A stretch of DNA of 64,000 bases from Toxonevra muliebris. Its lineage: Eukaryota > Arthropoda > Insecta > Diptera > Pallopteridae. Both the position numbers and the translations under genes were made by a program. The stretch lies in assembly GCA_963691655.1 (NCBI GenBank), contig OY829329.1:8012708-8076707 (forward strand), in the 5' to 3' direction. Below the pieces are notes generated by a model. It was not told where the DNA came from. It saw only the letters and a program-made list of their open reading frames with translations, and did no database searches. Positions 23,940 through 34,689 of the stretch are shown here, in pieces; the first letter of the stretch is position 1; each line of letters begins with the position of its first letter.

Positions 23940-24330
23940 AATAAATTCTATCCATTTGTTTGTTTTACTCTCTACGCGCACCTGTTCTTGTCTCTTCTTT
24001 ACTTCTCACCTCCGATAATGTTTTTATAAAATTTAATAGTTTTATAAAACTAAATAACACACGCAAGCTATTCAAATTGTTAAAATTTCGAAAAATGCAA
24101 ATTAAAAGCGATGACAGTAACCTGCGTTGCCAACTATATCAGAGGAAACTTCAGTGCAGGGATGCAAAAATTAGTATAAAACCAAGTTAGTTTTAAGGTA
24201 TGCTCTACAGATATAAAGTTGGTCCCAATGTTAGTGGGGGAAAATGAAACAATAAGGAAGGAAAACTTTTCTAAGTAAATAGGTAAAATAGGAATTCGAT
24301 CATATTTAATCAGAATTCCGAATTGTGAGT
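23940..24330. repeat. dispersed non-coding repeat, copy 2 of 3
   Basis: This is a longer match to 17460-17860, including the upstream block TTTTACTCTCTACGCGCACC. It matches copy 3 at 25620-25849 especially over AGTGGGGGAAAATGAAACAA and GGAATTCGATCAT. Orientation is the same in all three. Confidence 0.8.
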
Positions 24331-24334
24331 TATA

Positions 24335-25610
24335 ATAGCTGAGATGCTTATCAGGAAGGGAGGCCTCATCCACAAATTCGCTCCCCGCCCCCCTAAGACT
24401 CTATAGTATTTCACCCATTTTAAAGGATCCACAAATTGCGGAAGGTGGATGGATTCGGTTTTTTGTTCCTGTAAAAAAATCTTCTAATTTAGGAGCAATG
24501 AAGATAGAGGTTTATTTCCAAAATTGCTCATTGGATTCGCTAATGGACTCAACTCAAACAACAACTCACTACTTAATACCTGAAAATCTCATCAAAAACT
24601 GTTTTTTTTTTGTTTTTGCTTTTCTACATGAATTATGCAATTTTGCGAATTTTAGATGAAAAAAAAAATTGTTCATAAAATTTCGGGTATACCCTGAAAA
24701 TGAAGTAGCAATTGAATTCCTTCATTACTATTCGTACATAATTTACAACTAAAAGTTTCTAACCGAAAATACTAATCTGCCTCTTTTCTAAATTCCAATG
24801 CAGCTTCTGATGATTACTGTTTGGTATCGAAACTTTTTTTTTGTGGTTGTTGGTTTTCAACTATGTTTGTACCTTTGGCAATTAATTGTCAACTGAATAT
24901 TGCCAACTATGTGCATTTACGAAAATTTAATTGGACAAAGCATTTTACTAAAACCAAAAAACAAATACCAGAATTGCAATGGTTAACAGAGAGTGAGAGA
25001 GAGAGAGGGACAGAAAAAGGAAAGGATTTTGTGTTTTCTTTTAACAACAATTCTATTGATTGCCTTCAATTTGATAACAGCAAAGAAATGATTAAAGAGT
25101 TTACACAATTCGGATTTTAGGAAAGAGAAAAAACAGCATTAGAAATGTAGTATGCAATGCAATACAAATGAATGCTGACAACATTCCAGAAGTGCAAAAG
25201 TAGAAAAAATGTCAATAAAAAAAATTCCAATTTAATAAATTTAATATTCATGGAAAAAATAAAGCAATAATAGCATGTGATGGCAAAAGAAGTAAGCATA
25301 AAAAAGTTGCCACTTCTTTGAAATGCCAATATTGAAGGGTAAAACTCAAAAAGATACGCATGAATAAAGAAAGCTACAAAGTAAATGCAGATGAAGTAAA
25401 TTTAGAAAAAAAAGCTTAAAACAATTTACTATGAATTAAATTAGAATTCGTTAGTAGCGAAAAGAATGAATGAGGACGCAATAATGATTAGGAGCAGTTT
25501 CTTTGCGAATGAAATGATATTTCTATTTAATTAAAGATTGCTGCCTAATCAGAGTTTAAGGTGAGCTTAACGTTCATGGGAATGAAAAATTCGACTTTTT
25601 TTTTTTTTAA
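24335..25610. other. non-coding DNA
   Basis: No gene was recognised. The 99-codon plus-strand frame at 24821-25120 has no recognisable motif and its composition follows the local AT bias. Simple-sequence content is modest. Confidence 0.5.
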
Positions 25611-25619
25611 TAGGATGCA

Positions 25620-25849
25620 ATCTGCGTTTCTATAAAATTGAAATTTCGAAAAGTTCAAAATAATAGCGATGACAGTGACCTGCGTTGCCAACTATCTCAA
25701 AGAAGACTTCAGCGCAGGGTCGCAAAAATTAGTATTAACGTATGCTCTATAAAAATAGGGACGATCACAATGTTAGTGGGGGAAAATGAAACAATAAGGA
25801 AGGAAAATTATTCTAAGTAAATTGGTGAAATAAGAATTCGATCATACTG
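25620..25849. repeat. dispersed non-coding repeat, copy 3 of 3, cut by element A
   Basis: It matches copies 1 and 2 from GCGATGACAGTGACC through AAATGAAACAATAAGGAAGG to GAATTCGATCATACTG. It then stops exactly at the TTAA that begins piggyBac-like element A, which shows element A inserted into this repeat. Confidence 0.75.
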
Positions 25850-25863
25850 TTAACCCTTTCGGT

Positions 25864-25920
25864 ATCATACTGTTAACCCTTTCGGTATCATGGTGATACC
25901 GAAAGGGTTAACAGTATGAT
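25864..25920. repeat. perfect 27-bp inverted repeat (hairpin) at the element A terminus
   Basis: The arms 25864-25890 and 25894-25920 are exact reverse complements separated by TGG. Each arm contains ATACTGTTAACCCTTTCGG, that is flanking host bases, TTAA and the transposon end. A further direct copy of the same junction lies at 25847-25863. This is a head-to-head duplication of the element's end together with its target. Confidence 0.9.
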
Positions 25921-26418
25921 CGAATAGTATGATCGATACCGGTGTCACAAGATTAATTTTTGCAATTTTTTAAAAGCCATTCAATCAATTTTTAAAAATT
26001 TAGAGGTTTTGAAAAGAGAATTAATGGTTCTTTAATTTCAATTAAAAAAATTTACAAACATTTTTTTTGCAGCGGATCAAAACGAAAAATTGTGTTTTTT
26101 TTTCGTTAATTTTCAATCGCTCACAATTTTTACAAAATTTATCCAAATACTCCATATTTTTAGTATGTTGTGGAAAAAATTATTTACTCAAACATGATTT
26201 CTCATATTTTTAAATTTTTGTTTACTTTAATGGAAATACAAGTTTTGCTATGGGTCACCGGTGACCCTAAAATTTTCAATGGAAACTTTTTAAGAACTTT
26301 TTTACACAGAAATAGGGGTCGAATCTAGACTCGGGTTTGCTCTATCGGTTTTTGTTTTTTTTTTTTAGGGTCAAAAAAGGGTTAAATGAAAAATTAATAT
26401 TAAGTTACCTTGTCTATC

Positions 26419-26485
26419 ATCTGGTATCGCTAAGGACCTAAAGGTCTATGCGTGGCTTTGGCCAGCCAGTACTACCTAACCTAAC
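26419..26485 (+). mobile_element. 5'-truncated SINE fragment
   Basis: It is flanked by TTACCTTGTCTATC (26405-26418) and TTACTTTGTCTATC (26486-26499), a 14-bp duplication with one mismatch. The insert starts ATCTGGTATCGC and ends CTACCTAACCTAAC. It is alignable with the last ~65 bp of the full SINE at 19957-20260. It sits in piggyBac-like element A. Confidence 0.75.
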
Positions 26486-26725
26486 TTACTTTGTCTATCT
26501 TTAAAAAAATATCTAATAAAAATGTACAGAAAAAGTTCGTCAAAAATTTCGATTTTCGAGGATCACTGGGTCACCGGTGACCCGTGCAATTTTAAACCTT
26601 TAGAGGCATAAAATGTTTGTTTTGATCAAAAATTGTAAAAAAAAAAAATGAGGGTCAGACAATATGAATTCGGATTCGGTTTTGCGCTATCTCGTCTGGT
26701 TTTTCTATGGTACCGAATGGGTTAA

Positions 26726-27004
26726 AAGATTATATACTGAATGTTAAATGAAAATGTTATACTCTTTGAATGTTATATTGTTGTTGTGTTGTGCACACGC
26801 CTATTCTTATCTATTTTTACCTGCGTTAACGTCAACATATTTGTATGTTTCTTATATTATAAGTTTCAGGCGAATATGTTGACATTAATAAGTATTTTTA
26901 TATAGATGCGAAAACAATTTCCGAAGTCAGAATGTAAATTTTTATTGATCTATCAGTCCGATAAAAATTTCTGAAATTTTGGACCGAGAAAGTGTAGGGT
27001 CCCC
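26726..27004 (+). repeat. dispersed repeat, inverted partner of 28701-29455
   Basis: It lies between the TTAA that ends element A and the TTAA at 27005-27008. It contains TTTTTACCTGCGTTAACGTC and ends in GAGAAAGTGTAGGGTCCCC. The reverse complement of 28701-28960 has the same order of blocks (TTTTTACTTGCGTTAACGTC and GAGAAAGTGCAAGGTCCCC). A TTAA next to the GGGGACC end in both copies suggests a transposon terminus. Confidence 0.65.
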
Positions 27005-27107
27005 TTAAATGAGTATTTTTGATAGATATTTCTTTTAAATTTGATAATTTTTAGAAATTCAAATCTTTGAGTCCTTAGATAATAATTAGAATTCAACTTT
27101 GTATTAA

Positions 27108-27311
27108 GTCAATAATGCCTAGCGGTGCCATATCGTCGCCTGAGAATAGATTCGGCGTATGTGTGTACAAATTCATATACCTATACGCCAAATCAATTCT
27201 CAGGCGACGATATGTGACCTTGTCGCTGAGCCGTTCCTGAGACAGAAACAATTTTTTTCTCAAGTTACTTTCTTGATCTATCTACTTTGGTTCCCGCTCG
27301 TCCTTAATGGC
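27108..27311. mobile_element. TTAA MITE carrying a 76-bp palindromic insertion
   Basis: It is flanked by TTAA (27104-27107 and 27312-27315) and is the same family as 22682-22811 (shared TTGTCGCTGAGCCGTTCCTG and CTACTTTGGTTCCC). Length arithmetic fits exactly: 204 bp equals the 130-bp empty copy, minus a 6-bp internal indel, plus 76 bp, plus a 4-bp target duplication. Confidence 0.8.
27134..27209. mobile_element. 76-bp palindromic micro-element, copy 1
   Basis: The left arm is CGTCGCCTGAGAATAGATTC and continues into GGCGTAT. The right arm read inward is CGTCGCCTGAGAATTGATTT and continues into GGCGTAT. This gives 27-bp arms with two mismatches around a ~22-bp centre. It is flanked by ATAT on both sides (27130-27133 and 27210-27213). 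The empty version of the site is present at about 22706-22711. A second copy of identical length is at 50762-50837. Confidence 0.85.
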
Positions 27312-27315
27312 TTAA

Positions 27316-28544
27316 TTAATTTACAGAATATTTATCCTAAAGAATTTAAATTTATGCAGATATAAGTACTTTCATCAATAACATTTCTGAAATGCTGCCT
27401 ACTCAAGGTTTTTCATTCTCTCTATCTTTGATATACCTATATAAGTATTAATGATTTTTAGTTAAACAGGGAACATTTTATTCAAGTAGATAATATTATT
27501 ATTATTTTTGTTTTTTCTTTATTGAAACTTGAGAGCAAAATAATAAAGCAATGAAGCAATTCTTTACAAAATTCCGAATGTGGTAGTAAGCCAAGTTAGT
27601 AAGTTAGTCCCAAAAGAGGCACATAAAACTAACACGCCACAATGAGACTAACCAACATACATATTTAGGTTGAGCTTAGTTAGCTTGTCTCCTATGCTGT
27701 TGACTGTTGACTAAAGAACCTCCAGCTAAAGATGTACGTACACACCACAACAAACACGTACACCAGCAGCTATACCTACAAGAAAGAAATCAACGTTCCC
27801 ATCTCTCCAACATCTTGGAAATATTCTTATAGTCTCGTACACTAACGAACGGACAAGTGTTTGTGTTTACATTTCATCTCCATGCATCATGCAACATCAT
27901 CAGCATCTTTGTCAGAATCATCAACTTCCTTCCATGATGTTTGTGCTTTATTCGAGTGCTTGCTTTATTCAGTGACTGTCTGTTTGTTCGTCTGCCTTTT
28001 TAGCATTTCGTTAAACTTATTTGCAATCGATTCGTGCCGTTTCTGCATATAAAATAATCCATTTGCTAACCATCTTTAGTTTGATTTTATTTGCTGTCCC
28101 GAAGCGTTTGTGAAACGTTTTTCTACGTTCGTTTGTTTTTTACTTATGTTTTTTTTTTTCATTTTTTTTTCTCTTGCTCTTGCTCTTTGTCCTCTCTACT
28201 GTCTACTGTTTGTTTCTGCAAAACTTGCTCGTCTTTCATGTCTTGTTAACACATTGAAACGCTTATTCATTTGGACACCACTTTAACGTGCTGCTCTTGC
28301 TTATGTTGTTTTTGGTGTATTTTTTTAGTTTAGTTTATTTTATTTTTTATTTTTTTTTTTTGCTTTTTCCAACTGCTTGCTTTTCTTTTCTGTTCAGGGT
28401 CCACTCAAGCGGGAATTCATTTCGCACCTCGTTGTCTTTTGCCTTGTCGTTGGTCGTCCGTCGTTCGTCGTCTTCGTCACAGTGGTGGCACATAATCATA
28501 AAATTCATATGCGAAATCAGCTACGTCAAATGCTTTAGGCCAAG

Positions 28545-28578
<34 letters not shown>

Positions 28579-28700
28579 TCTTTACGAGTGGGGGGGCATA
28601 CGTCTGGCATAGAACAGGAGGAGTGTCTTTCTAATGAGAAAAACAAACATACACACACAACACATTCACACATGAATGTTTGGTGAGAAAAATTGTTTAA
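27316..28700. other. non-coding DNA with simple repeats
   Basis: No gene was recognised. It contains TA-rich and T-rich tracts, a TCG/TCC-rich patch at 28440-28480, and a (TA)n run at 28543-28573. It reads as ordinary intronic or intergenic DNA. Confidence 0.5.
28543..28573. repeat. (TA)n microsatellite
   Basis: A nearly pure TA dinucleotide run of about 30 bp. Confidence 0.9.
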
Positions 28701-29455
28701 GGGGACCTTGCACTTTCTCGATCCAAAATTTTAGCAATTTTTATAGCAATGATGAATTAATAAAAGTGTACTTTCTGATTCCGGTTTTTTTTGGCATTTC
28801 AGAAATTACTTCAGTTCAGTTTTTACCTAAATTAGTGTGAACTTATTCGCATGAAACTTACAATATAAGTTCAATGCAAATTTGTTGACGTTAACGCAAG
28901 TAAAAATAGTTAAGAAGTTGCGTCTGTACAACACAACAACAATAACAGTAGTGCAGTTTTCATTTTAACATTCAAACAGTACAGAATGTCGTTTAACAGT
29001 AGAGTAGTTTTCTCATGTTAACTTTCTGAATAATTTAACATTACAGAATAGTTTAACAGTGCGGAATAATTTAACAGTAGAGACAGTAGAGTAGCGTTTC
29101 ATTTAACATTCAAACAGTGCAGAATCGTTTAACAGTAGAGTATTTTTTTAATCAACATTCAGAATCGCTTAACAGTACAGAATCGTTTAACAGTTGTATA
29201 TTTTTTTCCATTTTAATATTCAGAATAGTTTAACAGTAGAGACATTCAAAAGGTACAGAATTGTTTAGCAGTAGTTTTTTCATGTTAACTTTCTGAATAG
29301 TTTAACAGTACAGAATAGTTTAACAGTACGAAATATTTTAACAGTAGAGACAGTACAGAATTGTTTAACACTCAGAATTTTTTAACAGTACAAAATCATT
29401 TAACATTAGAGTAGTTCTTTCATTTAACACGCAAACAGTATATAATCGTTGATAA
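28701..29455 (-). repeat. inverted copy of the 26726 repeat, with minisatellite expansion
   Basis: The segment 28701-28960 is the reverse-orientation relative of 26726-27004, starting after TTAA with GGGGACCTTGCACTTTCTCG. Where the other copy has a single TTTGAATGTTAAATGAAAA-type stretch, this one continues into a 480-bp array. The outer end (CAGTATATAATC near 29437) again matches the other copy (GATTATATACTG after 26725), so the array is an internal expansion. Confidence 0.6.
28955..29440. repeat. degenerate minisatellite, GTTTAACAGTACAGAAT unit
   Basis: The unit is about 16-20 bp (TTTAACAGTA(C/G)AGAAT) repeated more than 20 times with frequent length changes. Longer units containing ATTCAAACAGT are interspersed. 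It has no coding meaning. Confidence 0.85.
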
Positions 29456-32400
29456 TGGAACAAGCGGGAAGAGAACAATGTTGTGAATGAACGAAGTGTT
29501 TTATTTTTCTTTTCGTTTCACCACAACATTTGCAATAGAAAATTTTTTTTTTTATGGGCGCGCTCAAAATGTGCTCTCATTCTCATTTTTTTTTTTTAAT
29601 CTCTAGAGCAGGGTTGCTCAAAAACTTATTATGAAAGTGCAAACACCAATACATATAAACTTTATTATTATACGTAACGGAACAAAAAATCCTACGTAAG
29701 TAGCTGTTCAGATGGGAGCAAGCATGAAGCATGTCTGAAAGAGAGAGGTAGAAAAATAGGTAGAGAGAAAGAGATAGCAAAGTTGCGCAGAAAATCCTAA
29801 AATAAAACAAAAATCGGCGCATTGATGAATGTTCCATGTTCATATTGTTTCGATTTTGCCACTTTCCCTCATAATTTTTGAGAAGTTGAATTGGCAACAT
29901 GAACGCAAACAAGTAATGCGCATCTAGGGCACACACATTCTTGATTTTCTTGCTATTTTTTTTCATTAACTTATTTTAATTTCTTAAGAGATTGTTGCTT
30001 TTATTTTTTATTTAGTTTTTAGTACATATTTAAGGCACATAATTGATATTTGTTTTGCATTTTTTGGCGAACAAAAGAACCTATCTTAATGAGCACAAGA
30101 AAAAGTGACAAAATTCCAATTCCACCGTTCCTTTTTGATTAGAAAAAGTCCGTCATGGTTGCACTCATGTGAACACAACACGCTTGCCCAGGCTTTTCAT
30201 GCTTGCTCCCGTCTGAACAGCCACTTAGACAACAATAAAATCTATGTTGAATATAACTGTTGCCAGTGTGTACCAACAAAGCATACGAAAGTTTTGTTGC
30301 TTTGCTCTTTGGTGTTGGCAAAGAAGAGAGATGAGAAGCGACAAAAAAAACAAAATTATATTTGGTGCAAAGAAGAGAGATGAGAAGCGGCAAAAAAACA
30401 AAATTGTTTTTGTATTTCGTATTGCTTACTATGTGTGTGCACTAGAATGCACAGCATATGCCTTAGTGTTTTTACAAAAACAAATGTGCACTGAGTGCAT
30501 ATGACGTGGTGTGATCGTATTTCGATAACTATGATTTCCGTCTAACATATTTAAAAATTTCAAGGACAAGAAAAAATTGTGTAAAAGCTAAACAAAAATT
30601 TGCAGCTTTTTGCGGCTCACTAGAACGTCTGAAAAAAAATTTATTCTTAGGAAAATTATGACTGTGGTCCTAGGACTTTTGTTTGACCAGGAGTTCTGAA
30701 AATGGCGGACCGCCAGAATTGGTTTCCTCAAAATTTGGACTTTTTTTTCTTAAAAAAAAATCATAAAAATTGAGGGAAGTATCAACCAAATTTATTTTTT
30801 CTAGTATGTCCCGGGGCCATTTAAATTCTGTTAAGGTTTTTTTTTGTTATCGTGCACCCCAATGGTATAAACCTTGTTTTTTTGAGAAAAAAAGAGTTCA
30901 TAGTTTTGACTAACGAGTTTTAATATATAAAATATACTTACGTTCGGCTCTATAATTGCTTACATCTTCCAAACTACTAGAAGTTTAATACTTTCAAATA
31001 GAATATTAAAAAAAAAATCGATTTTTCCAAATCGCGAAACTGCAGTACCCCCTTAAATGTTATCATCCTAGCATCGTTTTTTTTCTGCGGGCATTTCCAT
31101 TTTAATGGTTGTATGTTCTAAGTATGTATGTGCATATAGTTCTGTATGTTTTTTTTTTCTGGAAAATGAGCTATGTAGTATTTTAGGTTTTAAGTGTCTT
31201 GCTTTTTTCAGTAATTCTAGCTTTAAATTAGACGCTTGCTTGCGTAGAACATTCGCATCACACAGCACAAGGTCACAAAAATTAATTGAAAATTTTAAAA
31301 CGACTATACACATTGAAAATTTAAAATTACTTACCTACAATATTATAGTTGAAAATTTATGTTAGTTAGTTATATCGTTGTCAAATGAATTTATTTTACT
31401 GCAATTCATTATATTTTTGTAAGATTTATTAGTTAAGTTAATTAAATTCAGTAGGTTGTTGATCTTTGGTTTGGTCTTTGGCAGAGTTGTTACTTTCAGT
31501 TCACAATAACATTTTAGTAACTTGAAATAAAATGAAGTTTAGTAACTTTATTGCGGGCAAAAGTGAGATTCTCGTGTGACTTTGAATTTCGAATTTACCG
31601 CTACAATTGTCCCAGGTACACAAATTTTCGTGCGTCCAGTTTTTTTTTTCGTGTTCATACTTTATATGCTATTGGTCAACCATTAATCATCAAATATTAA
31701 CAAACTTACACTAACTGAATACCAAATACGGCAGTTAGTGAATGATAGTTTCTTTAGTTTAGTTTAGCATTTAAGCTAGGCATAAATTTAAAAAATCGAA
31801 TGTGTTCCTTTATTCAGCTTTATTCAGAAATGTGCAAAATTTCCTTTGGATAACTTTTTTGGAAAATAAACGATAATCCTCCCCGAATGCTGTGCGCTTG
31901 TGTCTGTCCATCATCAATTTGTCTCATAAGCAATTCGATCATAAATACAATGGTATCTTTGTAACAATTTCCTCACACACACACACACACACGCACACAC
32001 ACCGATAAAGTAAAATTGGCCCACCAATATTGCAGATGCCGGCCATAATTCAACGACGCCAGATTTTCAAAGACTTGCTCTGAATGCTGAATGCAACTTG
32101 AAATTGCATAAAATGGCCATAATTTGTCGGTTCGTTATTTCGATTGAGCTGCACAAATCATGGCATAATTTAAACGAGATTCAACATGATTATTGAATGT
32201 GGTCGAAGATTAATGGTTTTTTATGTTGGTTGGGGTTTTTTGTTTCTTACTTCTACTATTTCTTTCACTTCTGCTCCTTGTGTTTTATACTTCATGACTG
32301 TGGTGGTACTGATGCATGGATGAAGCATAAGTATCCATGTATGTGTTTTGGTGCATGGCGTAGGGGGGGAGGGAGGGGGAGAAAGCAATGTTAGTATTTC

Positions 32401-33555
32401 ATATGTTATAGCTGTTGCTTGGGCTATAGCTCTGTGTGTTGCTGTGTGTTTATTCAAAAACACAAAATATTTTTAACTTTGCTTCAGTTTGGGGAATTAG
32501 GGTCAAGTCTCAAGTGCATAAAATTTCATATGTGTAACACGAAATATTGCAGGATTGAAAATGTGAAATGTGTTTATAGTGTAACAGACTAGAGGAAGAT
32601 AGATAATATCAAAGCTAACCGTTAGGAAATATTATCAACTTAAAAACGGTTCAGCTATGACACCACGATACGCAAAATTACGATCAATGCATAATGCCGT
32701 TCTTGATTGGAATTGAAATAATGTACTGACTAAAAATAATCCAGCAACAAACTGTTTTAGGACCAGCAAGTTACTAAATCAAAGAATTAGAAACAGTTGC
32801 TGGTATAGACCGAAAATTGACAGACCGTTATTTCATAACCGATTTAATATATTCAAGCTATCCGTATGTAGATTAGAGTATTTAAATATTTTTGTCTGAA
32901 ACTTTTACAGCTTACATTATTACATTAAAAAAACAAAATTAGTGGGCTTATGAAAAAATATTCCAAACCTAAAAATTAAGGACCACTCTAATGTACATAT
33001 GTTCAGAAAAAATGTATTTCATACTACTGAACTTAAAGTTCATATGTTTAATTGCTCATGAGTTAAAAAAAAAAAATTTCAAAGGATGTAAAATTGTTCA
33101 TTGAAGTGTAATTTGAAAATTTGGAGCGTTATTTGATGTTAACAGCACGTGTGATGGCAAATCGCATGTATAGTTTAAGTTGGAATACCCAAAATTTTTG
33201 CGGTTATGATGCATTCTGACATCGGAAACTCATTTTTCGTCATCGAAAAGTTTCAGAAACGTAATTTCAATTGAAAAAAGTAAATATTAATGATTTTTAG
33301 TGATGTTTGACTATGCTTTTTTTTTGGTTTTTCATACAAAATTAAATTTTAAAACTCACACAGAAAGCTTTTTATTTTAATATCAGGTTATCTTTCTTCA
33401 TTTTCAAGTGTATTTCAGTCTTTTTCTTTAATTTGCTGGTCATTTTCAATAATTTTCTCTTATATCTCATTGATTTTCTAAGCTGTTCCGTCCTAGACTG
33501 CCTGCTCCGGCCTTGAATAATTTTTTTTTCAAATGCCCATAACTTATAAACTACT
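29456..33555. other. non-coding DNA with several repeat traces
   Basis: No gene was recognised. Traces include an inverted pair GTTCAGATGGGAGCAAGCAT (29706-29725) and its partner at about 30198-30222. There is a ~49-bp tandem duplication at 30325-30405 around GAGATGAGAAGCG, and a (CA)n run at about 31974-32000. A possible transposon end CAGGGTTGCTCAAAAAC lies at 29609. Another repeat-like stretch at about 30540-31058 ends GTACCCCCTTAA. Ends could not be paired. Confidence 0.45.
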
Positions 33556-33559
33556 TATC

Positions 33560-34655
33560 CATTACATTGCATTGCATTACATTACATTGTCTTACATTGC
33601 ATTACATTGAATACTTTACATTACAATACATTACAGAACATTACAATACATTAAATACAGGACATTACATTACAATACATTGCATTACATTACAGGACAT
33701 TACATTACATTGCATTACATTATATCATTGCATTACATTACATTACAGAACATTACAATACAGGACATTACCTTATAACACATTACATTACAGGACATCA
33801 AATTATATTACAATACATTGCATTACATTACATTATAGCATTGCATTACATTACATTATATCATTGCATTACATTATATTACATTACAGAACATTACAAT
33901 ACAGGACATCAAATTACATTACAATACATTACATTACAGGACATCAAATTACATTACAATACATTGCATTACATTACAGGACATTATATTACATTACATT
34001 GCATTACATTATATCATTACATTACATTATATTACATTACAGAACAATACAAGACATTACATCACATTACATTACATAACATTACAAAACATTACAGTAC
34101 AGTACAGTACAGTACAGTACAGTACAGTACAGTACAGTACAGTACAGTACAGTACAGTACAGTACAGTACAGTACAGTACAGTACAGTACAGTACAGTAC
34201 AGTACAGTACAGTACAGTACAGTACAGTACAGTACATTACATTACATTACATTACATTGCATTACATTACAATACATTACATTACGGGACATTATATTAC
34301 AATATATTACATTACAATACAATGCATTACATTACAGGGCATTACATTACAGGACATTACATTACACTGCATTACATTACAATACAATGCATTACATTAC
34401 AGGACATTACATTACACTGCATTACATTACAATACAATGCATTACATTACAGGACATTACATTACACTGCATTACATTACATCATTACATTACATTTCAT
34501 TACATTTCATTACATTACATTTCATTACATTACATTACATTACATTACAGTACAGTACAGTACAGTACAGTACAGTACAGTACAGTACAGTACGGTACAT
34601 TACAGTACAGTACAGTATAGTACATTCCATTACATTAGATTACATTACGTTACAT
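33560..34655. repeat. pentanucleotide satellite (ATTAC)n with (AGTAC)n blocks
   Basis: About 1.1 kb of five-base units: mostly TTACA/ATTAC with variants ATTGC, AATAC and AGGAC. Two homogenised blocks of (AGTAC)n lie at about 34096-34232 and 34547-34622. The array is bracketed by inverted words GCCCATAACTT (33536-33546 and, on the other strand, 34670-34680). All long frames here are periodic artefacts. Confidence 0.95.
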
Positions 34656-34689
34656 TCGGCCTACAACGAAAGTTATGGGCAAAAGTCAA

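Larger units (their letters stand above)
25854..26721. mobile_element. piggyBac-like non-autonomous element A
   Basis: TTAA lies at both ends (25850-25853 and 26722-25725 region, i.e. 26722-26725). The left terminus is CCCTTTCGGTATCA and the right terminus read inward is CCCATTCGGTACC. The interior has several GGTCACCGGTGACCC palindromes and shares long blocks with element B at 37656 (for example TTTCATATTTTTAAATTTTTG-type and ACTTTTTAAGAAC words). The left end is triplicated into a hairpin. A 5'-truncated SINE lies at 26419-26485. There is no transposase. Confidence 0.75.

Noticed and set aside
24821..25120. 99-codon + strand frame
   Set aside because: No motif and composition equal to local background.
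31326..31337. Minus-strand TTGTAG|GTAAGT, a second possible recursive splice site
   Set aside because: No pyrimidine tract precedes the AG on that strand; likely chance.
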